Shown: positions 24,389 through 39,321, numbered from the stretch's first letter. The stretch is 53,675 nt of DNA from Funiculus sociatus GB2-C1 (GCF_039962115.1 NZ_JAMPKJ010000043.1:1-53675), one strand, 5' to 3'. Program-made: numbers and translations. The notes: a model not told the origin generated them from the sequence alone.

Positions 24389-24562
24389 TTAGTAGCTGAT
24401 ACCAAATGCAGTCAGCACTAGCAGAGAGACAAATACAATAGCGATCGCGCCTTGAAGGGCATAGTTACGCTGCTGGTCTGGTGAGGGAGCTTCTCCAACG
24501 TACACAGCAGGCTCGGCTGCATAGTTGTTCAGGATGCCTCTTTCGTCGGTGGTGTATCTCAT
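24389..24562 (-). CDS. psb34: Psb34 / ssl1498-family photosystem II assembly protein
   Basis: A 57-residue protein starting MRYTTDERGILNNYAAEP, the hallmark N-terminus of the ssl1498 light-harvesting-like family, followed by VYVGEAPSPDQQRNYALQG and one hydrophobic helix (about 39-55). In Synechocystis this protein (Psb34) binds CP47-containing PSII assembly intermediates, at a place also used by high-light-inducible proteins. A ribosome site (AAGGACAAGC region) is weak. It lies upstream of the 78-residue membrane protein gene on the same strand. Confidence 0.88.
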   Translation of the reverse strand: MRYTTDERGILNNYAAEPAVYVGEAPSPDQQRNYALQGAIAIVFVSLLVLTAFGISY

Positions 24563-24737
24563 CGTTGCTTGTCCTTTGTGTTTCTATGTTAACTATAGTA
24601 ACACTTTGTAAAGAAAATGCAAGAAAATTGTAACTTTTTGCTATACATTTTAGTTTGGGCAGCGATAGGGGCTGCTTAACAATGGATAAAATGTAAAAAA
24701 AAATGCGCCTGAGCCATCTCAGCCGCCTTCTATCAGA

Positions 24738-24845
24738 ATGGACAACGATATACTTCTTTTTCTTGTGAGTGTTGGCGTACTCGCCCTTTATCTCGTCTTC
24801 TCCGCGCTTACGGAAATGGGTACTAAGCTCCCGTGGAAGAAATAG
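24738..24845 (+). CDS. Possible small membrane peptide (35 aa)
   Basis: An open frame reads MDNDILLFLVSVGVLALYLV then FSALTEMGTKLPWKK. One hydrophobic helix fills the first two thirds and the end is basic (KLPWKK), the usual positive-inside end. The pattern is like tiny photosystem or NDH subunits, but I cannot match it to a known one. It is divergent from psb34. No strong ribosome site is seen, so it may be chance. Confidence 0.5.
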   Translation: MDNDILLFLVSVGVLALYLVFSALTEMGTKLPWKK

Positions 24846-24928
24846 TCAGTTTTATTAGGTGAGCTTTTGTCCACAACTACCGACGAGTTCCATGTTGTAA
24901 GTCTTCTCGTACATCCAGGTTTGCTATA

Positions 24929-25048
24929 TATAGCATTTCTTAGTTGGGTGGAATATATCGCGGTTCGGACGTTTGAGCCACCAAGGTGAGGGACATGGCA
25001 TTGCCATGTCCTTACAGATGTATCGCACCCAACCCTTGAATTGCTATA
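24929..25048. mobile_element. MITE-like element, family B, copy 1
   Basis: About 120 bases bounded by imperfect inverted repeats: TATAGCATTTCTTAGTTGGG at the left, and at the right the complement of TATAGCAATTCAAGGGTTGG. The inner palindrome is AGGGACATGGCATTGCCATG followed by TCCTTA. A homologous copy lies at 37943-38060. It ends one base before the ATP synthase terminator and holds no ORF. Confidence 0.8.
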
Positions 25049-25081
25049 AAAAAAATGCGTCCGATAAATCTCAGACGCATT
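25049..25081 (-). terminator. Terminator of the ATP synthase operon
   Basis: On the minus strand the stem AATGCGTC / GACGCATT with a 12-base loop is followed by a run of T residues (A run at 25048-25053 on the plus strand). It lies 27 bases after the gamma-subunit stop. Confidence 0.88.
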
Positions 25082-25107
25082 CTATTAATTAAACTTGAAA
25101 CTTAAAT

Positions 25108-26064
25108 CTAACCTTGTAGCGCCTCGGCACCGCCGACGACTTCCAAGATTTCTTGGGTAATTGCTGCCTGACGGGCTTTGTTGTAAGTTAGCGTCAGGGT
25201 GCCAATTAGTTCTTTAGCGTTGTCGCTGGCGTTGTTCATTGCAGTCATCCGTGCCGCAAGTTCGCTGGCAGCTGACTCTTGCAATGCCCGTAGCAACTGG
25301 TTATTCAGATACAGCGGCAAGAGGGCATCGAGAATCTGCACCGGATCTTGCTCGAAAATCATATCCCGTGGGAAATCTCGAACTTGGGTAGAGACTTTTT
25401 CCCGCGTTACTTCAAAATCGCCGCCTCTACTTGTGAGGCGGAAGATTTCATCATCTCTTGCTTCTAGCCCTTGCGTAGTCAGCGGTAGCAAAGTTTGCAC
25501 CACTGGACGAGAGCTGATTAAGGAGACAAACTTGGTGTAGACTAATTCAACCCGATCGACTTCCCCGGCTAGGAATAAGGAAAGCAGTTCGTCAGCAATT
25601 TGAGAAGCTTCCGCTGCTGTGGGAATCTGTTCGAGACCCGTGTAGGTGCCACCATCTACAACTGGCTGTTCGCGGCGTTGGAAATACTGGATGGATTTGC
25701 GCCCTACCAATATATATTTGTAGTTCAAGCCTTCTGCTTTGAGTTCCTTGGCGCGGTTTTCGGCGCGACGGATGACGTTGGTGTTGTAACCACCGCACAG
25801 ACCGCGATCGCCTGAAATTACCAATAACCCCACGTTGCCGACTTCCCGTTGTTTTAGCAAGGGCAGATCCACATCTTCAAACCGTAAACGGTTTTGCAGA
25901 TTGTAGAGAACCTGCGCCAGACGGTCGGCAAAGGGACGGGTGGCAATTACCTGTTGTTGGGCGCGGCGCACCTTGGCGGCGGCAACTAGGCGCATTGCCT
26001 CGGTGATTTTTTTGGTGTTTTTGACCGACTGAATGCGATCGCGAATAAATTTTAGATTTGCCAT
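25108..26064 (-). CDS. atpG: ATP synthase F1 gamma subunit
   Basis: Central rotor stalk of F1 (gene also called atpC in cyanobacteria). The 318-residue product has the long N-terminal helix [28 protein letters not shown]-type sequence, [10 protein letters not shown], and the C-terminal helix ending [18 protein letters not shown]. It is about 30 residues longer than the E. coli subunit because of the central insertion typical of cyanobacteria and chloroplasts (around [13 protein letters not shown]), without the chloroplast regulatory Cys pair. Last gene of the operon, followed by a terminator. Confidence 0.97.
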   Translation of the reverse strand: MANLKFIRDRIQSVKNTKKITEAMRLVAAAKVRRAQQQVIATRPFADRLAQVLYNLQNRLRFEDVDLPLLKQREVGNVGLLVISGDRGLCGGYNTNVIRRAENRAKELKAEGLNYKYILVGRKSIQYFQRREQPVVDGGTYTGLEQIPTAAEASQIADELLSLFLAGEVDRVELVYTKFVSLISSRPVVQTLLPLTTQGLEARDDEIFRLTSRGGDFEVTREKVSTQVRDFPRDMIFEQDPVQILDALLPLYLNNQLLRALQESAASELAARMTAMNNASDNAKELIGTLTLTYNKARQAAITQEILEVVGGAEALQG

Positions 26065-26091
26065 AGTTTTGTCAGTTGTCAGTTGTCCTTT

Positions 26092-26152
26092 GCGAATGGC
26101 TAATTGCTAATAGCTAATTGCGAATAGCTACTTTTTACAATTAGCCATTCGC
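26092..26152. repeat. Palindromic repeat between atpA and atpG
   Basis: Perfect 15-base inverted repeat (GCGAATGGCTAATTG at 26092-26106 and its complement at 26138-26152). The loop is built of GCTAATAGCTAATTGC-type direct repeats. Similar TAGCTATTAGC spacers lie at about 42515-42565 and 45843-45900. Confidence 0.8.
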
Positions 26153-26176
26153 GATTAGCTATCAGCTTTGGACAAA

Positions 26177-27800
<1,624 letters not shown>

Positions 27801-27806
27801 CAATTG

Positions 27807-28364
27807 CTAGGCAGCACGGCCCAGGCGTAGTCCAATGCGGCGTAGTTGTCCTCGCAAACTGGTATCAATCACCTGAGAACCTACTTTGATGATGACACCA
27901 CCAATTAATTCTGGATTGAGTTTGGTAGCGAGTTCAACTTGGTGCGCTCCGCTGATGGCTTTAACTTTTTCACTGATAGCCTGCCGTTGGGCATCGTTCA
28001 GTTCTACTGCTGAGGTGACTTCTGCTAGTACAGTCTGGTTCAGCTTTCTCAGAAGCGCTTGGAAGTGTTGCAAAACTCCCCCGACAAAGATGATGCGTCG
28101 CCTGTCCACCAGAAGCATCAAAAAGTTGAGGATGGTAGGGTGGAGTCCGTCGCCAGCAATCTGCCGCAATACGGCTTTTTTATTTTCAGCGCTGAGTACG
28201 GGATTGCCCAGAAATTCCTGTAAATCTGGGGAGCCGTCTAGTAGGCTCAATAAAGAGCGGACATCTTCGCCATAGCGATCTACTTGGTTCTGGGATTGAG
28301 CTAAGGACATTAGCGCTTCTGCATACGGCTCTGCAATTTCGGCGCTTAACATACTGCCTTTCAT
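27807..28364 (-). CDS. atpH: ATP synthase F1 delta subunit
   Basis: Peripheral-stalk connector at the top of F1 (also called atpD in cyanobacteria; homologous to E. coli delta). The 185-residue product has the N-terminal helical domain (AEIAEPYAEALMSLAQSQNQ), LLVDRRRI, and the C-terminal GGVIIKVGSQVIDTSLRGQL motif. Its start ATG overlaps the stop of the b-subunit gene by one base, so translation is coupled. Confidence 0.96.
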   Translation of the reverse strand: MKGSMLSAEIAEPYAEALMSLAQSQNQVDRYGEDVRSLLSLLDGSPDLQEFLGNPVLSAENKKAVLRQIAGDGLHPTILNFLMLLVDRRRIIFVGGVLQHFQALLRKLNQTVLAEVTSAVELNDAQRQAISEKVKAISGAHQVELATKLNPELIGGVIIKVGSQVIDTSLRGQLRRIGLRLGRAA

Positions 28365-28933
28365 TACCGACCTCCTACACTGGCGATGCCACGGTCAATT
28401 AATTGTTGTTGAGCTGATTCGTCTAACTGACCTGTCAGTTGCGACTCGACTCTCTGCAACGCCATTGCGGCAACTCGCGATCGCAACTCGGCGATCGCTT
28501 TTTCCCTCTCGTTGTTGATATCTCCCAGACTTGTCTGTCTCAAGCGTTCCACGTCCAGAGCTGCCTGAGCTAGAATTTTTTCTCTAGCTGCCTTAGCGCT
28601 TACTTCTGCTTCTGCTCGGATTCGCTGTGCCTCGGACTGAGCTTGAGCCAACTTCTGCTGGGCATCGGAGAGGGATGCTGCTGCTTCTTTTTGTTTAGCT
28701 TCAGCTTCCCGAATCGCTGTTTCTATTTTGGCACGGCGCTCGCTTAGGATGTTTCCTAAGAACTTCCGTCCGAAGTAAAACAGCACCACAAAAATAATTA
28801 TCAGGTTGATCAGGTTGGTTTCTAAAATCTCGAAATTTACCCCGAAACCACCTTCCCCCGCTTCCTCTGCTAATTCAGAGCCTGCTCTTATAGCCTCTGT
28901 AGCCAGTAATAAATAAGTCCCCATGATCCCCAT
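28364..28933 (-). CDS. atpF: ATP synthase F0 b subunit
   Basis: Peripheral stalk subunit: one N-terminal membrane helix (LINLIIIFVVLFYFGRKFLG) and a long charged helix (about 60-189) for dimerisation with b'. It has 189 residues, with a hydrophilic leader of about 27 residues typical of cyanobacterial b. It overlaps the delta gene by one base and follows the b' gene across a repeat spacer. Confidence 0.95.
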   Translation of the reverse strand: MGIMGTYLLLATEAIRAGSELAEEAGEGGFGVNFEILETNLINLIIIFVVLFYFGRKFLGNILSERRAKIETAIREAEAKQKEAAASLSDAQQKLAQAQSEAQRIRAEAEVSAKAAREKILAQAALDVERLRQTSLGDINNEREKAIAELRSRVAAMALQRVESQLTGQLDESAQQQLIDRGIASVGGR

Positions 28934-28935
28934 CT

Positions 28936-29011
28936 ATTGAAGTTTGAAGTGTGAAGCTTGAAGTGTGAAGTTTGAAGTGTAAATTTTCATCCTTCATCCT
29001 TCATCCTTCAT
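28936..29011. repeat. Short tandem repeats between b and b' genes
   Basis: Units of TTGAAGTGTGAAG are repeated three to four times (28936-28981), then CATCCTTCATCCTTCATCC units (28988-29011). The two halves are partly complementary (GAAG with CTTC), so the RNA could fold into a stem. Confidence 0.8.
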
Positions 29012-29016
29012 CCTTG

Positions 29017-29502
29017 CTATTTAACTAACTCTGGTCCCAAGAGTTTCTCCAGAATCTGGCGACTGAGGGCATCTACCTGTTGCTCCAGGCTTTGGAATGC
29101 CTCTTGCTTTTGCTGCTCAATTTCCTTAGCCGCTTGTTCTCTTTCTCCGGTCGCTTCAGCTTGAGCTTCCGCAATTTTGCCCGCCCTAATTTTATCTGCT
29201 TCAGCTTGAGCTGCGGCAATGGTTTCTTGAGACTGACGGCGAGTTTGAGCCAGTTCTTGTTCGTATTGCTTTGTCAAGCTTTCAGCTTTCGATAGGCGTT
29301 CGCGTGCCTCTAGTAGATTCTTGCGGACATAGTTATCGCGCTCGTCAATTGCCTTCGTCAGTGGCTTGTAGAACACGACATTCAACACCGCCACCAGGAT
29401 TAAAAACTGCACAGCCATCAAGGGTAGGGTTGCATCAAGATCAAATAGACCCCCTTCTTTGGTGGCTGTTTCAACAGCCAGCAGAATTGTCCAGTGTGTC
29501 AT
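29017..29502 (-). CDS. atpF': ATP synthase F0 b' subunit
   Basis: Second, diverged b-type stalk subunit found in photosynthetic organisms (also called atpG or atpF2). It has 161 residues: one N-terminal membrane helix ([21 protein letters not shown]) and a long coiled-coil region (about 50-155). It pairs with b to form a heterodimer. ATG-29502 has a GGGGTC-type upstream region. It lies between the c and b genes, the standard cyanobacterial order. Confidence 0.95.
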   Translation of the reverse strand: MTHWTILLAVETATKEGGLFDLDATLPLMAVQFLILVAVLNVVFYKPLTKAIDERDNYVRKNLLEARERLSKAESLTKQYEQELAQTRRQSQETIAAAQAEADKIRAGKIAEAQAEATGEREQAAKEIEQQKQEAFQSLEQQVDALSRQILEKLLGPELVK

Positions 29503-29716
29503 AATTTTATGACCCCCTTCTCAAACAGGGTCGAGCTTTTAATTTGTTGCGTTCTAGGCGCTACGGGTATAGTTGAACTTACCGCGTAGCGTTAGCTAAT
29601 TACGTATTGCTTCCGCGCTCAAAACTTTAACTATTTAAGAGTTGAATAATTGATGGCTACCATCAAAATCCTCATCTTAAATTGTTAATAGTTATCTGAG
29701 CGCGGCTCGTCAAAAT

Positions 29717-29995
<279 letters not shown>

Positions 29996-30090
29996 CTACT
30001 TTAGATTTAAGATTTTAGATTTCAAACAAAATCCAAAATCCTCAACCCAAACTTTTTTCCAATTGACATCATGACAGGCTATTGGTCGCC

Positions 30091-30861
30091 TCAGTCGTGA
30101 TGTTCTCCTCCATGTTCCTCTACAGCTTCCCCGATATAGGATGCTGCCAGTGTCGCAAAAATTAAAGCTTGAATTGCACTGGTAAACAAACCTAAAATCA
30201 TCGCTGGCAAGGGAACAAACAGGGGAACTAGGAGAACTAACACCGCTACCACCAACTCATCAGCCAGAATGTTTCCAAACAGACGGAAGCTGAGCGAGAG
30301 GGGTCTGGTGAAATCTTCCAAAATCTTGAAGGGCAACATGATGGGTGTCGGGTGAATGTAGTTACCGAAGTACCCTAAACCCTTCCTGCTGAACCCTGCA
30401 TAAAAATACGCTAAAGAACTCAGCAGGGCAAGTGCCACTGTTGTATTAATGTCGCTAGTGGGAGCAGCTAGTTCGCCCTCTGGTAGCTTAATTAGCCTCC
30501 AGGGAACGAGCGCTCCCGACCAATTCGACAAAAAGATGAACAAAAAGAGAGTGCCTACAAATGGCACCCAAGGACGATACTCTTTCTCACCAATTTGGCT
30601 TTTGGCTAGATCCCGAATAAAATCCAGGGCGTACTCCATCGTATTTTGTATACCGCGGGGAATTCGCTGGATGTTTCGAGTTGCAGCAATCGAGGCAATA
30701 ATCAGAAGGGCAATTACAAACCAGGAGGTCAGAAAAACCTGCCCATGTACTCTGAAATTGCCCAATTGCCAGTAAAACTGCTTGCCAACTTCCAATGCAG
30801 CAAGATGGAAAGTATTCAGGACGCTTAAACCATCTACGATGAACATTTCCGGGATTTCCAC
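30091..30861 (-). CDS. atpB: ATP synthase F0 a subunit
   Basis: Stator channel subunit of F0 (also called atpI), 256 residues with five to six membrane helices. The essential Arg lies in the conserved [19 protein letters not shown] and the final helix contains [15 protein letters not shown]. It forms the half-channels that pass protons to the c ring. It starts 45 bases downstream of the atp1 stop. Confidence 0.97.
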   Translation of the reverse strand: MEIPEMFIVDGLSVLNTFHLAALEVGKQFYWQLGNFRVHGQVFLTSWFVIALLIIASIAATRNIQRIPRGIQNTMEYALDFIRDLAKSQIGEKEYRPWVPFVGTLFLFIFLSNWSGALVPWRLIKLPEGELAAPTSDINTTVALALLSSLAYFYAGFSRKGLGYFGNYIHPTPIMLPFKILEDFTRPLSLSFRLFGNILADELVVAVLVLLVPLFVPLPAMILGLFTSAIQALIFATLAASYIGEAVEEHGGEHHD

Positions 30862-30905
30862 TTTCGTTGAGGATTGAGCGATTGAGAGGAGAGCTTCTGC
30901 CTAAC

Positions 30906-31349
30906 CTATTGAGATTCTGGCATTAGCGTACTTCTCAGCACGTAGAAGATGAGCGCGGCTTTAAAGGTGAGAAATCCCAAAAAAATGGGCAGAATATGCA
31001 GCTGTTGCAATTGCGTTGCCGCTACAATTAGCCCAATAAATAGCGCCAGGCGATTAGATCCCAAACGCTTTTTTTGTCCGCCTAGTCGCTCAACATCCTT
31101 AGCCAACATTCTCAAGTAAACCACACCTGTGGATGCCCCAATCAAATAGTTTAGGGCAGTGTTCAGGGAATAAAAAATCCATACACAGATAAATATTATC
31201 CCTGTAAAAGCAACCGTAATCACCAACAACTGTTGTTGTAGTTGGTAATACTCTTGCATGGCGTTGTTTGTTTCTGCGGCAGGAGAACCGGGTGCTGGGA
31301 ACTCCTGCGTCGGCGACGTGGTTGGTTGAGATTCGTTTGACAGGTTCAC
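30906..31349 (-). CDS. atp1: ATP synthase I-like assembly protein (Atp1)
   Basis: First gene of the operon: 147 residues, a Pro/Ser/Thr-rich leader of about 30 residues and four hydrophobic segments (for example [20 protein letters not shown]). It matches the small membrane UncI/Atp1 type that heads cyanobacterial atp operons. The family helps assemble the c ring and may carry Mg or Ca; that comes from studies elsewhere. The start is ATG-31349; the promoter region is the 322-base divergent spacer upstream. Confidence 0.85.
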   Translation of the reverse strand: MNLSNESQPTTSPTQEFPAPGSPAAETNNAMQEYYQLQQQLLVITVAFTGIIFICVWIFYSLNTALNYLIGASTGVVYLRMLAKDVERLGGQKKRLGSNRLALFIGLIVAATQLQQLHILPIFLGFLTFKAALIFYVLRSTLMPESQ

Positions 31350-31671
31350 AACAGCTGAGAAGCGAGTCCTGCTAATAGACCTGTACTACAGGTCACAGCA
31401 ATTTTGAATATACCATGCAGAGGTAACATTACTTAAAAAAGAATTAAGCCGCTTTCAGCCGGAATAGTATGTTCTATGCGAGCGTGTTCTAGCTCAAGGT
31501 CATTTTTTCTCATCTTTGAGGCTAGTTTCGCCCGGTCGTCGCCTCTTGTCCTTGGGACAGAAGCGATCGCCCGCAAGTGGTACGTCGGTCGCCAGAGGCA
31601 ACGGGCTGTAAACTTTAGTTAACTTAGTTGAGTAGTAGGCTACAGGTAGTTTAACAGGAGGTAGCAATCCG
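31350..31671. promoter_or_regulatory. Divergent control region of the atp operon and a small exported protein gene
   Basis: 322 bases between two divergent starts. AGGAGG (31657-31662) is a strong ribosome site for the plus gene. I cannot fix -10/-35 boxes for either direction with confidence. One HIP1 site lies near 31563; no ORF is supported. Confidence 0.5.
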
Positions 31672-31971
31672 ATGAAATCTCGAACTTATTGGCTCTTCGC
31701 CATCATCGGCTGCACTGCCCTCATCGGTTCCCCAGCAGTGGCTCAAACGAACCGGATCGACAAATTTTTCAATGGCACTCCCCCCTACAATGGCGAAAGC
31801 TTGGCAGAACCTCTCAACCAAGTAGAACGGGAAGTCGATAGGGACACGGAGAATCAGCAGTCAGTTGAAAAGGTTGAACCGGGAACCACTTATGACTTTA
31901 AGGTGAGAGAGGAAAGTCCTAATCCGGCCGAACGCCAGATAAGAGAAGAAGTACCAGGCTCAGCCAACTAA
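31672..31971 (+). CDS. Small exported protein of unknown function (99 aa)
   Basis: The N-terminus is a clear signal peptide (MKSRTYWLFAIIGCTALIG, cut after AVAQ). The mature part is short, acidic and rich in Glu, Asn and Pro (ESLAEPLNQVEREVDRDTEN) with no Cys and little predicted structure. I do not recognise a family. A strong AGGAGG ribosome site nine bases before ATG supports it as a real gene. It is followed by a perfect terminator. Confidence 0.75.
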   Translation: MKSRTYWLFAIIGCTALIGSPAVAQTNRIDKFFNGTPPYNGESLAEPLNQVEREVDRDTENQQSVEKVEPGTTYDFKVREESPNPAERQIREEVPGSAN

Positions 31972-32025
31972 ATATTCCCGATGGGAACCCTTATAGCTCT
32001 TGGCGGAAGCCTCGATGCTCCATAA

Positions 32026-32055
32026 ACAAAGCCTGCCAGCACTGGCAGGCTTTGT
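32026..32055 (+). terminator. Perfect terminator hairpin
   Basis: Fourteen-base perfect stem ACAAAGCCTGCCAG / CTGGCAGGCTTTGT with a two-base loop, 54 bases after the stop of the exported-protein gene and before the convergent methyltransferase gene. The trailing TTTGTCTGTG is a weak T tract. Confidence 0.8.
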
Positions 32056-32123
32056 CTGTGCGCCCTTGACTTTAGTCGTTAGGCTTTTTATATATCTATT
32101 GGCCGCGCTAGTTGCTGATGCTT

Positions 32124-33320
32124 TTAAGCTGGTGTTAGCAAAATTAACTGCCCAGTAAGGAGCGATCGCACTTTATCCAACTCCAGCTTTCCATCTGCCA
32201 AAATTTCTTTCATGGTTCGCTGTTGAGTGGAGTTTTCATCGCACGCTTGCAAAAATTGAAATTCCTCCTCTGATAAATTAATAATTTGATAATCGTAGTT
32301 AAACAGGCAACGGCTAGGCCATCCATCCATGCACGGGTTTCGCTCTGGTATCGCCTTTAACAAGGCTTCATCCGATGACCAATCTGATGAAGGTAGGGGA
32401 GGACGGCTTAAGAAAAACTCGTAGTGGGTGATGACTTCTGGATCTAATAGCTCAATCAAACGATATTTGGCGCGATCGCTCAAATTTTCGCTTCGTTTTA
32501 TTAACTCCGGATTTTTCCCTATAAGTCGCTCTAACTGCCAGTTTCTAGGATTGGAAAATCCCAGAAAATCCAACCCGGAAGCATCAATTAGTTCAAAAAG
32601 TGTCGCGATATTGTAGTCAATCTCTTGGGGATGGACATACATATCAGCAAAGCACTCATCCCGCTGATTTTCTAAAGACCAGCGATCGCGTTCTCTCTTG
32701 ACAAGACGATTATTTTCTGGCAATGCGGCAAATATTTGACGGCCCAACTGTACGCCATCGCGGTAATCGCCGCGTTGGTCGCCTTGGAGGAGCGCGATCG
32801 CTTGTTGCATCAGCTGAATTTCCCACCGCCCCAGCTCAGCATAGACAAAAATGTGCATCAAGCCTCCAGGCGCTAACTTCGCCGCCAAGGACTTAATTCC
32901 CCGGATTGGGTCAGGTAAATGATGCAGCACCCCCACACAGTTAATTAGATCGAACTCACCAGGGAGTTGATCGGCATCGTACAGGCTCAAGTGATGAAAC
33001 TCAACGCGATTTGCCCCTGAACGGCGAGTGCGCTCTTGTGCCACCCCCAACGCACCTGCACTTAAATCAATTCCCACCACTTGTGCAGTAGGATTGAGAT
33101 GAACCAAATACTCTGTTCCAACACCAGTGCCACATCCAGCATCCAAAATGCGGATCTCCTGTTTTTGGGGTTTTTGACCCGTGCAGAAGCTATAGGCAGC
33201 TAGCCAGTTCCAGCGCCAGTTGTAGCCGGGAGGCGGACTATCCAGCAAGGGTTCTGGCGGAAAAGGGTAAGTATCGTAGAGTCGCTGAACAGCGTTGCTG
33301 ATATCCTGCCTTATTTCCAT
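32124..33320 (-). CDS. Class I SAM-dependent methyltransferase
   Basis: A 398-residue protein. The Rossmann methyltransferase domain occupies about residues 50-190: motif I ILDAGCGTGVGTEYL, the acidic residue in VVGIDLSAGAL, LYDADQLPGEFDLINCVGVLHHL, and APGGLMHIFVYAEL. A long C-terminal part (about 200-398) is outside the core fold and may bind substrate; it has YDTYPFPPEPLLDSPPPGY at the start of the protein as a possible N-terminal cap. The substrate cannot be told. ATG-33320 is the natural start. Confidence 0.87.
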   Translation of the reverse strand: MEIRQDISNAVQRLYDTYPFPPEPLLDSPPPGYNWRWNWLAAYSFCTGQKPQKQEIRILDAGCGTGVGTEYLVHLNPTAQVVGIDLSAGALGVAQERTRRSGANRVEFHHLSLYDADQLPGEFDLINCVGVLHHLPDPIRGIKSLAAKLAPGGLMHIFVYAELGRWEIQLMQQAIALLQGDQRGDYRDGVQLGRQIFAALPENNRLVKRERDRWSLENQRDECFADMYVHPQEIDYNIATLFELIDASGLDFLGFSNPRNWQLERLIGKNPELIKRSENLSDRAKYRLIELLDPEVITHYEFFLSRPPLPSSDWSSDEALLKAIPERNPCMDGWPSRCLFNYDYQIINLSEEEFQFLQACDENSTQQRTMKEILADGKLELDKVRSLLTGQLILLTPA

Positions 33321-37165
<3,845 letters not shown>

Positions 37166-37168
37166 GAA

Positions 37169-37224
37169 GACCTGGCGAATATAATTCGCGGCTACACAAA
37201 CATAGCCCGCCTGCGCGGGCTATA
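37169..37224 (+). repeat. GCGGCTACACAAA...GCGGGCT repeat, copy 3, after apcE
   Basis: GACCTGGCG...TTCGCGGCTACACAAACA followed by the hairpin AGCCCGCCTGCGCGGGCT. It matches both copies at 16324-16470. It lies four bases after the apcE stop and may serve as its terminator. Confidence 0.85.
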
Positions 37225-37650
37225 AATTTCCCTCTGATCTGTGAGAAAGGTCAGGGGGTTTTTATTGAACCACAGAGGCGCTGAGGACGCTGAGGACGAG
37301 AGAAAGAAGGGAAGCGATCGCTATCTTCAGCAGAAAGTTGAATTGTAATAATTTTGGATTCCCTCATGTTTCTAGTTTAGAGATTGGAATGAGCGCGATC
37401 GCTTCTTTTTCCTAAGTTTATGTCAAGCTGCCATCTTAGCTAGCGCTAATCTTTCCCTTTCTATTCAAGTAGTTTCATCTCAAAATAAAACTTATTTCAT
37501 CAACCAAAGCTATAGATACTGCGGTGAAATTTGACAAGCCTGGAAAAAAGATATAGAGCCAGTTTAATTGCGAAATAAGCGTAAGTTATTTGATTTATTC
37601 ACTACTGATTGATGTGCTAAATCGCATCTAAGCGCAAACTGTTTGCAAAC

Positions 37651-37845
37651 CTATTTATGAGCATCACCTCTTGTAGGAATAGATTGCCCTAACTTATCTT
37701 GTAAATGTTTTTTCGCTAAGTTGAAAGCTGCGTAGTAAGGCAGATGGATACTACCACGCAACTCGGCTTCCCGATGGGCAGAAGTAGTAGCTTCACTGGC
37801 GAGTTTCTTGGCTAAATTAAGATACTCTGACCAGTCAAACGCCAT
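37651..37845 (-). pseudogene. Truncated HEPN-domain protein gene
   Basis: The 64-residue frame MAFDWSEYLNLAKKLASEAT...YYAAFNLAKKHLQDKLGQSI looks like the first half of a cyanobacterial HEPN protein (the usual block is SRAYYAAF; here HLPYYAAF). HEPN proteins are about 130 residues and often act as RNase toxins paired with a nucleotidyltransferase antitoxin. Here the frame stops after GDAHK, before the second helix pair and its RxxxxH motif, and no partner gene lies beside it. I read it as a decayed fragment. Confidence 0.6.
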
Positions 37846-37942
37846 CGTGGAACTCTGGAATAGTAATCAATTACTTCTTAATTTAGTAGGCTAGAGGTCG
37901 CAACCAATCTTCATCGAACTGGCTGATGGTTCTTTCAAGGTG

Positions 37943-38060
37943 TATAGCGTTTCTCGGTTGGGTGGAATATATTGCGGTTCTGAAGTCTGGTCTACGTTGG
38001 TGGGGTCATAGTATTGCCATGTCCCTACAGATGTATCGTACCCAATCTAAAATTACTATA
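37943..38060. mobile_element. MITE-like element, family B, copy 2
   Basis: About 118 bases homologous to 24929-25048 in the same orientation: TATAGCGTTTCTCGGTTGGG at the left, GATTGGGTACGATACATC-complement at the right, ending AATTACTATA. The inner palindrome (GGTCATAGTATTGCCATGTC) is partly decayed. Confidence 0.8.
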
Positions 38061-38774
38061 AAAGTTTTTGAGGCGTTACACTTCTTCTGGATGAAGCAGA
38101 ATTGTATTTTTCGCTGCGGTGTTTAGCAGCTTTGTAATTGATGCTTAGTGCCAAAAAAAAATCATAGTTTAATTATTATTGCCAAAATTTATTTCATGCG
38201 GCAGTCTTGGGTGCGATCGCTATCTTTTTAGCAGAAATTTCAATAGGAAATTAAACCGTGAGAAAAGAGAGGACAGGGAGCAAGAGAAAAAGAAAAGCCC
38301 CAACTCCCAATAGCTAAACAATTTTGTAACGCTGCCCTATGCCCTATTCTCATGTCGATGCCACGGAACCAAGTTGTTGACCTTGGTTTTGGCACACCCA
38401 AGCGATGAAGGGCAGACCTCCCCTCCTGTGAGTTATGCCGCAGGAGAGAGTGGTTCACAAATCCCAGGCGCGATCGCTACCACTCAAGACTAGGCGCGAT
38501 CGCCTTCGGAAAGCCCCTAAATGAGGATAAATGTTAAAAAGTATTAAGAACAGACTTGGAATGTGAACGTAATGCCGCAGAATTATTTGCGGAAGGTAGC
38601 TGAGTCTGAGGCGGTGTGTACCGACGGTTACGCTGAAAAATGCTAGAGATACTGAATCGCACACTTTAAGCGTAAAGTACATCTAATAGCAGCGATAAAC
38701 TCAGACATTCCTTGCAGAATGCCAGTTTCAGCCTATCTGAATTAAAAACTTCTTTTGATTGGAGGAATCCAGAA

Positions 38775-39260
38775 ATGAGTATCGTCACGAAATCTATCGT
38801 GAATGCCGATGCCGAGGCTCGCTATCTCAGCCCAGGCGAATTAGACCGGATCAAGAACTTCGTCACCTCCGGTGAAAAGCGTCTGCGGATTGCCCAAATG
38901 TTGACCGATTCCCGCGAGCGCATCGTTAAGCAAGCCGGCGACCAGCTGTTCCAAAAGCGTCCTGATGTTGTTTCCCCCGGTGGCAATGCCTACGGCGAAG
39001 AAATGACCGCCACTTGCCTGCGCGACCTAGACTACTACCTGCGTCTAGTAACCTACGGAATCGTTTCCGGCGACGTTACTCCGATTGAAGAAATCGGTCT
39101 GGTTGGCGTTCGCGAAATGTACAAGTCTCTGGGTACCCCAATTGAAGCAGTCGCCGAAGGCGTTCGCGCTATGAAGAATGCTGCTTCCTCAATGATGTCT
39201 GGAGAAGAAGCTGCTGAAGCAGGTTCTTACTTCGACTACGTGATTGGTGCCATGCAGTAG
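38775..39260 (+). CDS. apcA: Allophycocyanin alpha subunit
   Basis: Core phycobiliprotein subunit, 161 residues, full length. It carries phycocyanobilin on the Cys of [13 protein letters not shown], and opens [19 protein letters not shown]. It forms alpha-beta trimers with ApcB in the core cylinders. The start is ATG-38775, ten bases after GGAGGA; the open frame upstream (to 38712) lacks homology and is not translated. apcB follows after 61 bases. Confidence 0.98.
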   Translation: MSIVTKSIVNADAEARYLSPGELDRIKNFVTSGEKRLRIAQMLTDSRERIVKQAGDQLFQKRPDVVSPGGNAYGEEMTATCLRDLDYYLRLVTYGIVSGDVTPIEEIGLVGVREMYKSLGTPIEAVAEGVRAMKNAASSMMSGEEAAEAGSYFDYVIGAMQ

Positions 39261-39321
39261 GGTGTTTCCCCTTCCCTGCTCTTGATTTAGATCTGACTAC
39301 GTGAGATAAGGAAACAAAAAA

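Larger units (their letters stand above)
37166..38774. other. 1.6-kb gene-poor gap between apcE and apcA
   Basis: Contains a GCGGCTACACAAA repeat (37169-37224), a truncated HEPN-type gene (37651-37845, minus), a family-B MITE (37943-38060) and several HIP1 octamers. Two similar stretches (GCGATCGCTATCTT...AGCAGAAA near 37316 and 38216) flank the relics. There is also a small hairpin CTCCTG...CAGGAG (about 38424-38447). The last 300 bases are probably the apcA promoter and leader, with GGAGGA at 38760-38765 as ribosome site. Confidence 0.7.

Noticed and set aside
28936-29011. Possible CRISPR or iteron array between b and b' genes
   Set aside because: Units are 7-13 bases with no spacers; this is a simple short tandem repeat.
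38712-38774. Upstream extension of the apcA frame
   Set aside because: The conserved N-terminus starts at ATG-38775 with a GGAGGA ribosome site; the extension has no homology to allophycocyanin.
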